Part shown: piece after piece, positions 33,179 through 43,550 of the stretch
Numbering within the stretch: position 1 is the first letter of the stretch
How the letters are laid out: every line of letters starts with the position of its first letter
Assembly (NCBI GenBank): GCA_934047225.1
Contig: OW204011.1
Coordinates: 12,970,339 to 13,034,338 of the forward strand
Reading direction: 5' to 3'
Origin: Ypsolopha sequella
Taxonomy: Eukaryota; Arthropoda; Insecta; Lepidoptera; Ypsolophidae
DNA length: 64,000 nt
Position numbers and translations under genes: made by a program
Notes under the pieces: generated by a model
The model's input: only the letters and a program-made list of their open reading frames with translations
Told to the model about the DNA's origin: nothing
Databases searched by the model: none

Positions 33179-33318
33179 AGACGAGCTCCATCATTATAGT
33201 CATTTAAATCATTAGTCAAACAGCATTATCTTTCTCTTTGATCTTAAAGTTGTATGTATTTCTATTTGTTTCTATATTAATAAATATTTATTTATATAAA
33301 GTTTATAATTTGTATATA

Positions 33319-33580
33319 CAAGGTGACTTTTCGATCATCGTCCAAATTCATACTGGAGGCTTGATAAGTGATCAGTATCTTTGATCAGTAACAATTTTTG
33401 TGAAATTCGTTGAATGAAATTTCAGGTTCCCATAGAAATTCAGTTCCAGTCCCGAGTGAATCACTATGGGGAGTCGAAATTTCATTTTACGAATTTCACA
33501 AAAATTGTTACTGATCCAAGATACTGATCACTTAATAAGCCTCCAGTATGAATTTGGACGATGATCAAAAAGTCACCTTG
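33319..33580. mobile_element. Palindromic MITE B, copy 2 (complete)
   Basis: Near-perfect foldback: caaggtgacttttcgatcat at the left, inverted at the right as atgatcaaaaagtcaccttg, with TA on both sides. A longer 24-bp direct repeat (tataaagtttataatttgta plus tata) flanks it at 33295-33318 and 33581-33604. The Tc1-like element begins at the next base. Confidence 0.9.
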
Positions 33581-33949
33581 TATAAAGTTTATAATTTGTA
33601 TATACAGTGGTGGTCACATAATTAAAGACACTTAAAGCATATTAAAATAACTAAGCTATTCCTCTCTATATTTTTTATCAGACTACCATTGGAAGTTGCT
33701 ACACAATTTAAAATATTTGTGTAGGTATTGTGTAGTGTTAAAACGAAATATTTTCAACAAAATTTGTCTGTTCCTAATCTATTATTCGGTTTATCCTAAT
33801 TGCAAGCAGTATAAACTTAACAAAGATATGGCCATATAATTAAAGACACTCCATTTGCTTAGAAGAAATAAAAAAAATATATTGTTGTTATTGAAATTAT
33901 CTTTATTACACGAAATTCCCAACAAATTTATAAAACATTCCGGTACGTA

Positions 33950-34975
33950 TCAATATTTGGTTGCATGTCCTTTGGTAGAAATTACAGCACGACATCTCTT
34001 GGGCATGGAAGCGATCAATTTTGTAAAAGCTCCTACCGGAATTTGCTCCCATGCTTCTGTAAAGGCTGTGTAAAGTTGATCGCCGTTCGATGTCCGCTTT
34101 GTCGCCACTGTCTTCTTCACCTGGTACCACAAATTTTCTATGGGATTTAAATCCGAGCTGTACGGGGGCCAATCCAAAACTGTCACGGACTGGTTCCTTA
34201 AAAAGTCTTTTACTGTTTTTGCAGTGTGTTTTGGATCATTATTCTGTTGGAAAGTCCAAATGGCCGGTAAATTTTGCTCGGCGTAAGGCAGCATGGCTTG
34301 TTCTAAAATATTCTTGTACTGGAATTTATCCCTGTTGCCTTCTATTTTCCTGACAGGTCCTACACCAAGTCCTGAAAAGCAGCCACACACTTTGATATTT
34401 CCGCCCCCATGTTTGACTACTTTCTTGGTATACTTTGGATCCATTTTTTTGTTTGGGGGGCGTCTAACATATTGTTTTCCATCAGAATTAATCATATTAA
34501 TTTTTGTTTCATCAGAAAAGAGCACTTGTTTCCAATTCTCATTCAATCCAGTGTTGATATTTTTTAGCAAACGCTAATCTTGCCTTAACATTTTGCTTTT
34601 TCAAAAGTGGCACCTTTCGAGACACTCTTCCGTACAAGTTTGCCTCACATAGTCTCCGTCTAATTGTTCTTGCAGACACATCCTTCGACCCTCCTGCACC
34701 AAACAACTCCGAACGTATCAGTTCTGATCCCTTAAACGGATCTTTTTTGCCAACAACACCATCTTAGAGTCTTCCCGCACAGTAGTTTTCCTTGGTCTCG
34801 GTTTTCTAGGTACGTTTTCGGTCGTGTTAAACTTCTTGATATGTTTTATAGCATTCATAACCATGTCCTTAGAACAGTTCAAGTGGTTTCCTATTTTTCT
34901 GTACGACCAGCCTTTGGTGCGAAAGTTCAAAATAATCTTCCTAGTGGTCGAATCGCAACACTTGTTTTTTCCCAT
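33950..34975 (-). pseudogene. Tc1-like transposase, broken, catalytic Asp to Asn
   Basis: ATG at 34975 opens the helix-turn-helix part (MGKNKCCDSTTRKIIL... GWSYRKIGNHLNCSKDMV). A frameshift in an A-run near 34733 and another near 34568 separate it from the DDE domain, which reads LFSDETKIN (first Asp), TFQQNNDPKHTAK, and SSDLNPIENLW (Glu). In the family the middle motif is QQDNDPKHT; here the catalytic Asp codon is AAT (Asn), 34 residues before the Glu. The frame ends at about 33950. Two frameshifts and the Asn make it inactive. The DD34E spacing itself is well kept. Confidence 0.9.
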
Positions 34976-35235
34976 ATTGATTGGTTTAAAACGTATTAAT
35001 TTTAATGAAAAAAGTTATGTTTTTTAGTAATATCGACGTTTCATGAAAATACGCGGCAAAACAAATAAAAAGAGACTTTAGTTCCTTTTTTCTTTTTTAA
35101 AATTCAGAACACAGCTTTTATTGTCTTTAATTAGCTGGCCAGCTACAAGTAAGTTAAAAAAGTTAGTGTTACTTTCCCAGAGTGCGCAGTGGCTAAACTA
35201 CTAACGAATACATTAGTTAAAGTGATAACTGAAAT

Positions 35236-36090
35236 AATTGTTCCCCGCAAGGTAGAATTATGAAATTTTCACCATGAATAGAACGTTCTAAGACAATAAT
35301 TTTCAGATGTGGAGGGAAGACAGATTCGATTCGGGGGCGCCAGGGGTGGGGGTGAAGGGGGTCAAAATAAGCTTTTCGATCATTATTTTTGTGCCGATCA
35401 GTAAATGCTACTAGAGCATGTGTGATGTCGTTTTCGCATAAAACAAACCCTAGGAATTCATTTTTGCTATATAAAAGGTATGTTTTCGTTAAAAAAACTG
35501 TTATTTAATGAAAAGTTTGGAAAAAAAAGGAAAAAAGTGCGTATTTTTTTAATAAAAATCGTCATATATTTTTAAAATCATAATTAATTGAAACTAAAAA
35601 ATACTATATGAAAGATTATTTAATCTTGTTTATAAAAATATACACTTGTTGGATACTTGTCACACAACAACTATTACAAAAAAATCATTTACACGTTGTG
35701 CTAAAGCAGCGCAACAAATATTATAGAGAACAATGAAAGAGGAAAAAGTACTGCGCCAACCGTAAATATTAAGATAAAGGCAAGAGAATGATGTAAATTT
35801 GTTTATTGTTGTTTATCGGTTTAATTTGTAATGTTTTTTTTTTTCATAATTAGTGTAATGATAACAATAATACTAAAAAATGAAATTTTAGTACAATGTT
35901 ATTAAATAATTTTTATCAAAAGTTAACTTTACAATCACCGGCGCAGAAACAAAGTGCGGTACACTTCATTGCAGCTTTGCTGCATTTACAACGTCCAGTA
36001 CACCCTTTTTTGCAGCTGCATCTAATTAACTCTGAACATGAAGCTGCTGCTTCGGGGAGAGTTGTTCATAGAAGTTGCCACCCGGCTGCG
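35236..36090 (+). repeat. Left inverted arm of the 4.1-kb element
   Basis: Begins aattgttccccgcaagg. It includes the complement of the gene's last ~60 codons near the inner end. Confidence 0.9.
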
Positions 36091-38484
36091 CCCTGTGTCC
36101 ATCCCCATTGCGATGGATTCCAATTGGCTTCAGACTAAATAAATGCTTGATAACAGGCGCGCTTTACATGTTCAAGCAGTGCTGCTTTTGTCGGCGGTAT
36201 ATTTTCAATTGCTCTGGACTTTTGTGTAAAGAACTGTTTTTTTGCTTCATTGATTATCTCAGCCTCATTAGTGCGGTCATACATTAAAACTAAAAATCGT
36301 TCTATTGAAAGCAGTGATTCTTGGCTTACATTGCTTGGCTTTGACATAAGACCTTCAAATGTGCCGTTTACTTTAGGGAAAGATTTCCATGTATCCCGTT
36401 TTTTCCCCCTGCATACAAAAGTGGATACCGTAACACATCCAGTAAATGCGTGAAATATTGGCAGATACTTGCATTTAGACCAAGTCATTGTCGCCACCAA
36501 TTCGTGAATAACTATGTATCGGAAGCTTGAACCGACACCAAAAGAAAGCCATAATTTGGAGAGATTTAAGTCACTGAAAAAAGCGACAGCCAGTACCAAT
36601 ACATCGGTGTCCACGGTGCGTATAATCGCTCTTCTAAGCCCTTTCTGCACTGAATCTGCCAAATGTAAAAAAATTCGAATGTCCGCCTCCTCGTGAGAAC
36701 ATGGAGTCATAAAACTCAAATCAGAAGATTTGGTAGAACAAAGAACTTCACTTCTAAGAACTAGTTCTTGTGCCAAGAAAGAAAACAATTTGGTCTTATT
36801 TTCATTGATTTGGAGAAAATATTTGCAATTTTTGGGCATCACATGCATAGCCGACAGCGACACTCTTGTCCTTGTACCCCGTCCTCTTTTCTCTCTAATT
36901 GCAGTTTTTAAGCTGTCAGGGCGGTAAGTATCCCATATAACGTCAATGCGGCTATTTTTCTCTAAGTGAGCAGATATGTATGGCACAAAAACTTTTTCTG
37001 CATACTCTTGGAATGTCTTAGTTGTACCAGGATTTAATATTTGTACCACAGCAGCTCCATCTAAAATAGTTACGTCAACTGTGGGCGAAATCTTCTTTTC
37101 AAATGATTCTGTTCCCAGACATTTAATTAAATCAGCTTTATTTACAATTCGCATTTTACCCCCATTTGACAAAGATGGTGGAGCCGCATGATTCTCGTGC
37201 GAGAAAAAGTAATCCAAGTCTCCATCATGGACTTGGCACGAGGTGTAAAGCCGTGAAAAATGGAACAATCGCTTTTGAGGGCCGCAAGATGTCGTTTTAG
37301 TTTCGACTTATTATTGACAGGTGGTCTGCTAAACAGAGGTAAAATGTTCTTTGGAATTGGATTTGTAACAGGTATCGTGCATTTTTCTAGCCTCTGCTTA
37401 ACAAACTGTTGAAATTGTTCTCCACCAATTGTCTCAATATTTCGAACACAATCAGCCACTTCAATGTCTATGATGTCTTTGGTATCAATGACTAGCACGT
37501 CTTGACTACGTTCTATAAAAGGATTTACAATTTCTTTGAATACTTTCCCAAGTGAATAGACGTCGTTTGCGAAATCTTTCTGTATTTTAGGTGTCTGCTC
37601 GTGATGAAGGAAGAAAATCTGAACATTTGTTTGCTTTTTGACCTGTTCTTCAAACTCTGTATTCATTCTTGTAATCTCTGGTCCAGCGATCATCCATCGT
37701 CTTAGGGCCGTTGGATTATTTGTCAGCCCAATCGCACTTCCAGAGCTTTTCACTGAAGCATTATTGTGTTCATGACAATGACACTGATATAAAGCAATAG
37801 CAGAAAACTTGTTGCTGGTTTTGTGGGCCACAAACTTTCCAGAATGGAATTCAATTACGACATTTGGATGTTTTTCAGCAAGAGTTATCATATCACGTAT
37901 ATGTACTGATAGCCATCTTGAGTAGTGTGTATGATCTAGGGCAAAGAATCAAGGCATCATGAGTGTTAATGACTCCACATATAACTGGAAGTTGCCTTCG
38001 CGTAGTGCCCTGATGTACCGTAACAAAAGCAGCTCTAAAGATAGACTCTTCAACCAATAATCAAAATGAACACAGGCTTTTGCTCTATCGTAGTCTTGTT
38101 GGACATCAGCATTATCACATTCCTCAGTATAGGCTTCTCGGAGAAGAATATGAAGACTCGCAGCTGTAAGTTGGTGGGCATGACGTGTTTTGGTGACACG
38201 ACTTACTTTTATGAAGGAATTTGCTGTACCGGGACTTGTAATGTCAGCTTTTACCAGGATATTGGTCCAGCCACTGTCTTCCAACCAATCTCCTAGCACT
38301 TTAAGTATAACCATTTCAATATGTAATCCACCGAACATGATGACAAAATTATCTTCCCCGTAGGAGTCTGGAAATGCCCATTGAATTTGTTTAGCAAGAG
38401 AATTATTGGAGGTGGAATAATAGCTTGACTTATATCAGCAAAGAAAGCAGACCACGATATCCAAACATCGCAGCCGAGTGGCAA
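35917..38484 (-). pseudogene. Multicopy-family protein with FEN/XPG (PIN-like) nuclease motifs and CXC-like tail
   Basis: Pieces in order: ISWSAFFADISQ (38450), IQWAFPDSYGEDNFV, MFGGLHIEMVILKVLGDWLE, CHEHNNASVKSSGSAIGL, ALRRWMIAGPEI, FFLHHEQ, then DYFFSHENHAAPPSLS. The nuclease-like part follows: ILDGAAVV (D, 37061), VIWDTYRPDS (D, 36932), PCSHEEADIR (36695), RTVDTDVLVLA (36617), FHAFTGC-V-T (36434). This D..D..E/E..D/D..D order is that of FEN/XPG nucleases; the last Asp is Val here. The tail is CSCKKGCTGRCKC...KCTALCFCAGDC. Damage: TGA near 37949, a frameshift near 37268, stops near 36135 and 36068, and a likely internal deletion after ADIS. I recall this family as common and uncharacterised in animals; no search was run. 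Confidence 0.8.
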
Positions 38485-39342
38485 CCTCTATGGACAACTC
38501 TCCCCGAAGCAGCAGCTTCGTGTTCAGAGTTAATTAGATGCAGCTGTTAATTAGATGTAATGCTGCAAAAAAGGGTGTACTGGACGTTGTAAATGCAGCA
38601 AAGCTGCAATGAAGTGTACCGCACTTTGTTTCTGCGCCGGTGATTGTAAAGTTAACTTTTGATAAAAATTATTTAATAACATTGTACTAAAATTTAATTT
38701 TTTAGTATTATTGTTATCATTACACTAATTATGAAAAAAAAAAACATTACAAATTAAATCGATAAACAACAATAAACAAATTTACATCATTCTCTTGCCT
38801 TTATCTTAATATTTATGGTTGGCGCAGTACTTTTTCCTCTTTCATTGTTCTCTATAATATTTGTTGCGCTGCTTTAGCACAACGTGTAAATGATTTTTTG
38901 TAATAGTTGTTGTGTGACAAGTATCCAACAAGTGTATATTTTTATAAACAAGATTAAATATTCTTTCATATAGTATTTTTTTTAGTTTCAATTAATTACG
39001 ATTTTAGAAAGATATGACGATTTTTATAAAAAAATACGCTTATTTTTCCTTTTTTTTTTCAAACTTTTCATTAAATAACAGTTTTTTTAATGGAAACATA
39101 CCTGTTATATAGCAAAAATGAATTCCTTGTGTCTGTTTTATGCGAAAACGACATCACACATGCTCTAGTAGCATTTACTGATCAGCACAAAATAATAATC
39201 GAAAAGCTTCTTTTGACCCCCTTCACCCCCACCCCCGGCGCCCCCGAATCGAATCTGTCTTCCCTCCACATCTGAAAATTATTGTCTTAGGACGTTCTAT
39301 TCATGGTGAAAATTTCATAATTCTACCTTGCAGGGAACAATT
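38469..39342 (-). repeat. Right inverted arm of the 4.1-kb element
   Basis: Inverted copy of 35236-36090. On its plus strand it reads WTTLPEAAASCSELIRCSC, with the Trp codon that is a stop in the left arm. It then has a 16-bp duplication before the rest of the Cys-rich tail. Confidence 0.9.
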
Positions 39343-39546
39343 TTTTACCCGTTTGTATGGGCTTTCACTTTAACTACATCTATTTTTTTGTCCCACATTT
39401 TAAGAATACAATGTCACGTATGGTTTAATACCAATTACTCTATATTAAATACCTATTTAAGCAAATGGTAGTACCATAACTAAGTTTTTTGTGGTCAATT
39501 AGGAGGTGTCTTTAATTATGTGACCACCACTGTATATGTATATACG

Positions 39547-39792
39547 TATATAAGGTCTTTCAATTTAAATGGAAAGTAATTTAGGAGGTGATTCAGTATT
39601 GTTAATACATCACATTCCACTGCAAAGTACTTTTTTTTTGTGTGAACTTTTTCTTCACTTGTCCATACAAACTGAGTCAGCTGATCGGACCACTTTGTAC
39701 TGAGAAGTGAAAAAAAAGTGCTTTGCAGTGGAATGTGATGTATGAACGATACTGAATCACCCCCTAAATTTTAAATTGAAAGACCTTATATA
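39547..39792. mobile_element. Foldback MITE, ~75-bp arms
   Basis: tataaggtctttcaattt and gtgattcagtattgttaata at the left are inverted at the right (aaattgaaagaccttata). It lies 14 bp beyond the Tc1-like end. Confidence 0.88.
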
Positions 39793-39904
39793 AATATATA
39801 TCATTTATATACCTAATTTTTATTATTTATGTACATGTATATAGTTTATTTAATTTATCAATATGTTTTGTATATAATTTATTCTGTGCACTGCCCATAC
39901 ATTT

Positions 39905-40055
39905 CTATTTTAAAAGTTCTTCCATCCAAAGGTTGTCTGGAAGAGATCGCTTTTAGTGATAAGACCGCCAATTGTACCCTACTACTTTATAAAACTGTTC
40001 TTATTTCTGTTTTTTGGTGTGCAATAAAGAATATTGTATTGTATTGTATATGTAT
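39905..40055 (+). other. LINE 3'-tail repeat
   Basis: ccatccaaaggttgtctgga, gtgataagaccgcc and gtgcaataaagaatattg-(tattg)n: the same tail as 24530-24680, here with its terminal repeats intact. Confidence 0.7.
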
Positions 40056-40062
40056 CGCTCTC

Positions 40063-40160
40063 CACACACTTGTTTATCGTTTACGCTTCTTATTGAATTT
40101 CATAGTACAGGGTCTCCATGCTATGAAACCCAGTAAGAAGCGTAAGCGATAACGATGTGT
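40063..40160. repeat. Short inverted repeat
   Basis: gtttatcgtttacgcttctta and tttcatag at the left pair with ctatgaaa and taagaagcgtaagcgataac at the right. Probably a small MITE. Confidence 0.7.
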
Positions 40161-40454
40161 ATGTGTATAGACAGCAATACATATTGCTATCTTTTGATGC
40201 TAATTTATTACTTCGCTTCATTCACTGAGAAACAGACTTTTGTACAATTAACAACAAACATAACATCAGAAACAAGCATTTGGAAAATCTGACAACTGAT
40301 AATACACAACTTTTATTATGAAGCCAATAAAATAAAAAAAGCGATACATTTTTTTCAAGTAGGTAAAGTACTTGACATGGCGGAAGAGCGGGCGAGTGCA
40401 TACACACATGTCAGTATAAAATCACCCGCACTCCTGTCTGTTGCATAATATATA

Positions 40455-41745
40455 CGAGGGTGAATCCAAAAGTTCTAAGCCCGACCGTGAAAATGAAAGA
40501 AAAGTGGGTTCAAAATTATTTTTATTTTTCGACATAGTCTCCATCTAGATCAACACACTTCTTCCACCTGACCTGCAACCAGTTTATACCCTCGAAAAAA
40601 AATATTCCGGAAGGTCGTCAAAATAGTCATTAACTGCGACTATCACTTCTTCTCTAGTCGAATATTTAGATCCCACCAAGTGTTTTTTTTAATTTGGAAA
40701 GAGATGATAGTCAGAGGGGGCTAAATCCGGCCAATAAGGTGGGTGAGGCAGCAACTCGTAACCACATTCATGGATCACAGCCATCGTTTCAACCGAAGTG
40801 TGAACTCGTGCATTGTCTTGATGAAACAAAACTCTCTTACGCAACATCCCCGGCCGTTGTTCTTTTATTTCTTCGCGAAGTTTTCGTAATAGGTTACAAT
40901 AATAGCGTGAATTTATAGTTTCACCTTTAGGTAAATAATCCAATAAAATAACTCCCTTCGAATCCCAAAAAACAGATGCCATGACTTTGTTGGCTGACAA
41001 AACGCACTTGGCCTTTTTCGGCGTGGGTGAGCCAGATCTTTTCCGTTTGGATTGCTGTTTTGTTTCAGGAGTATGGTGATGAACCCAGCTTTCATCCATG
41101 GTAACAAAACGAGACATAAAATCCTCAGCATCTGCTTCAAAAAGTTCCAAACAGTCACGCGAAATTGTGAATCGAACTCGTTTGTGGTCAGCTGAAAGCA
41201 ATCTTGGGACCCAGTGAGCAGAAACCTTACGGAACCCCAATTCTACAGTTATAATGTTTTGCACTCGGCCATAACTGGTGCCTGTGATCTCAGCTATCCT
41301 ACTATGGTCAATCGTCGGTCTCCTAGGATGATATCACAAATTTTGTCAGTGTTTTCTTTAGTGGTAGACGTTGAAGGCCTTCCGCTCCTTGGGTCATCTT
41401 CAATGGTCTCCCGACCGCGTTTAAATTCAGCTACCCACTTTTTGACAGTTGAATACGATAGAGCAGATTCCCCTAATGTTGTTTCCATATCTTCATGAAT
41501 CTCTTTAGGTGAAAGACCTTTTTTATTGAGGTACTTAATCACAGCACGGTGTTAAATTTTCTCCATTGTGAAATATCCCGTCAGACTGCGTTAAACAAAA
41601 TATCACAAAAAAATAATAGCTTGCAGTATCGAACTTCAACTTCACACAATCAATCACGAAAAAACATACTAACAAATGACGGTAGATTTACAAAGATTTG
41701 ATACCTCTTTGTAGGTCGGGCTTAGAACTTTTGGATTCACCCTCG
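40455..41745 (-). mobile_element. mariner element (1291 bp) with perfect 32-bp TIRs
   Basis: cgagggtgaatccaaaagtt (first 20 of 32 bp) at 40455 is exactly inverted at 41714-41745, TA on both sides. Length and the DD34D transposase inside fit mariner. The ends look mobilisable; the transposase does not. Confidence 0.95.
40522..41566 (-). pseudogene. mariner transposase (DD34D) with stops and a frameshift
   Basis: ATG at 41566, then a TAA at codon 5, and an open frame [18 protein letters not shown] ... [20 protein letters not shown] to about 41295. A one-base loss near 41300 shifts to the frame of TGTSYGRVQNIITVELGF..., which carries TMDESWVHHHTPETK, VLFHQDNARVHTS and WPDLAPSDYHLF, the three mariner catalytic motifs. 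A TAA follows FPN (about 40689) before the usual C-terminus (HLVGSKYSTREEV...GDYVEK). Catalytic residues are kept, but one frameshift and two stops make it a pseudogene. Confidence 0.93.
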
Positions 41746-41887
41746 TATGTACCTTTTCTGCCTTTTCTATGGAACAGCTGACTTTGTTTTACGATTGTTG
41801 TCTCCATAGTTAAATCTGTTCATATAAACAAGTATGATCTCTACTTGTCAGCTTTTCAGTGGTCAAAAATAAAAACCCATGAGGTAT

Positions 41888-42230
41888 ATTAATTTAATTT
41901 AATTTTTATTTTATTTATTAGGCATGCACAACAGATAACAATCAAAGAAATTTCTTAAGTCTAAATAATAAATAAGAGTTTCGAGCTAGATTGCCATCTA
42001 TTGCCACTTACAGCATGCAAGACTTAATTTGTAAAAAAACATGAATAATGTTAAAACATAAAATTATAGAAAATTAAAAATACACAGACATACATATTAT
42101 AATTAGAAAACACTTTTTTATGATTAGTAAAATTACATGATTTATTGTAAATACATAAATAAATACTGAAAAGGAATTTGTTTAATTATTATTATTATTA
42201 AATAATGAGGTACCTAACAAGCCTCTTAAA
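41888..42230 (-). other. Reversed LINE 3' tail
   Basis: (taatt)n then ttattaggcatgcacaacag and AT-rich sequence with no frame. Read on the minus strand it ends in A/T-rich repeats, as lepidopteran LINE tails do. Confidence 0.5.
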
Positions 42231-42281
42231 CACTGCAAGATTGCCATTAAATACATCAAGCTCTTTGTTAAATACCAAGTT

Positions 42282-42433
42282 AGCATTCCAAATGTAAAAT
42301 TTAACTGTCAACGTGAATTTTACATTTCTGACAAGGTTTACTGAACGACTTCAACTTTTCTTCTCTTTTCACTCAGGTGTTTGTGGAATGTGTGACAGTT
42401 AATTTTTACCTTTACCCTGGCGTTTAGGAATGC
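42282..42433. mobile_element. MITE C, copy 2
   Basis: gcattccaaatgtaaaattt at the left, ctggcgtttaggaatgc at the right. It is in inverted orientation relative to 31700-31854. Confidence 0.75.
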
Positions 42434-42589
42434 TACCTAAATTTCATGATCATAGTGGTTTAGTATATCACTTTCTGAAGCAGAGGAAGTATTTTTCTCA
42501 CCAACTTTTTCTACCTAAACTGGAGATATCTTTTTTATATGTATAAGTTATTTTTTTATATATTTTGCATAGTTGTACTAACTTTTAAG

Positions 42590-43550
42590 GGGGTATATCG
42601 TCAAAATGGACACTTTTTGAAGTTATTTAACTGCTGTTCAAAAGAAGTCTCAAGTTAAATAAATTACTAAAATAAGTATTATATATTTTTTTATTAAACT
42701 GTTCTGTGCAGAACATATCAAAAGGACATCATCCATTTTGGTCCAAATGTGAAAGTGCCGGCCAAAGAAAAGTAATGCTATATTATTTTATAACTTGTCT
42801 GTCTAAGGATTTTCTATTATGGCAAGAAAGCTGTAGGGCCATTGTCCATGGTTTTATTTGAGTTTGAAAAATCTGCCATTTCATACATTTGCGATGTAAT
42901 TAACTACCAAAAAATATAATGGTCTACCAGAACATGACATTTTGAACATCTTTCTGTAAGACACAATGGGTTAAAAGTCAGTCATTAAGTGATTTTTGGG
43001 GCTCTGCTGATCATTTGGTCTAAATGTGAAAGTGCCGGCGGCAAAAAAATTTAATACTATATACTGTTAGAAATTGTCTGTCTTTGCATTCACTATTATG
43101 GCATTAAAGCTGTAGGGCTGTAGCTGTAGGTTATTAGAGTTCGAAAAATCTGCCATTTCATACATATGCGAAGTAATGAACTAAAAAAAAATGTAATGGC
43201 CTACCATAACATGACATTTTGAACATATTTTAGTAAAACATAATGCGTTAATTAATGTAGCAGATTTTTCAAACTCAAATAAAACCAAGCTGCAGCTGTG
43301 TTGTCATAATAGTCAATGCTTAGACGGACAAGTTATAACATAATAAACATAATAAACATAATATAGCATTACTTTTCTTTGGCCGGCACTTTTACATTTG
43401 GACCAAAAATGTATGAAACCCAGATGATGTCCTTTCAGGTCTCTATCTGATTTCGTCGTGACATACGGACGCGGGACGGACGGACACACAGACGGACAGC
43501 TGAGTGATATTAATAGAGCTTCGTTTTGCCCTTTCGGTACGGAACCTTAA
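42590..43550. repeat. Repeat block with internal direct and inverted copies
   Basis: caaatgtgaaagtgccggcc...aaagtaatgctatatta near 42746-42790 is inverted near 43360-43405. A ~270-bp offset direct copy (aatgtgaaagtgccggcgg...gaaaaatctgccatttcatac) lies at about 43020-43260. The right part, gacggacggacacacagac...ttcggtacggaacctta, belongs to the ggttccgta family seen at 56476 and 63248. Confidence 0.7.

Larger units (their letters stand above)
35236..39342. mobile_element. 4.1-kb element with ~860-bp inverted arms and a FEN/PIN-like nuclease gene
   Basis: Arms 35236-36090 and 38469-39342 are inverted copies with scattered differences. Outermost shared word aattgttccc-gcaaggtaga; a further shared word tagttaaagtga lies a little outside on both sides (about 35214 and 39364-39375), so the true ends may be there. 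It sits inside the Tc1-like element. One decayed gene (minus strand) fills the interior. The left arm holds the natural 3' end of that gene, including a Cys-rich coding tail; the right arm holds an inverted copy of it where the gene's 5' part should be. I cannot name a transposon superfamily from sequence alone. Confidence 0.85.
33605..39532. mobile_element. Tc1-like DD34E transposon, split by a 4.1-kb element
   Basis: The 27-bp end cagtggtggtcacataatta-aagacac at 33605 is exactly inverted at 39506-39532, with TA at 33603-33604 and 39533-39534. Taken without the nested element (35236-39342) it would be about 1.8 kb, a normal Tc1 size. Its transposase (33950-34975) is on the minus strand. Confidence 0.93.

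Noticed and set aside
36514..37191. Plus-strand frames opposite the nuclease-like gene
   Set aside because: Shadows of the minus-strand pseudogene, whose motifs are recognisable.
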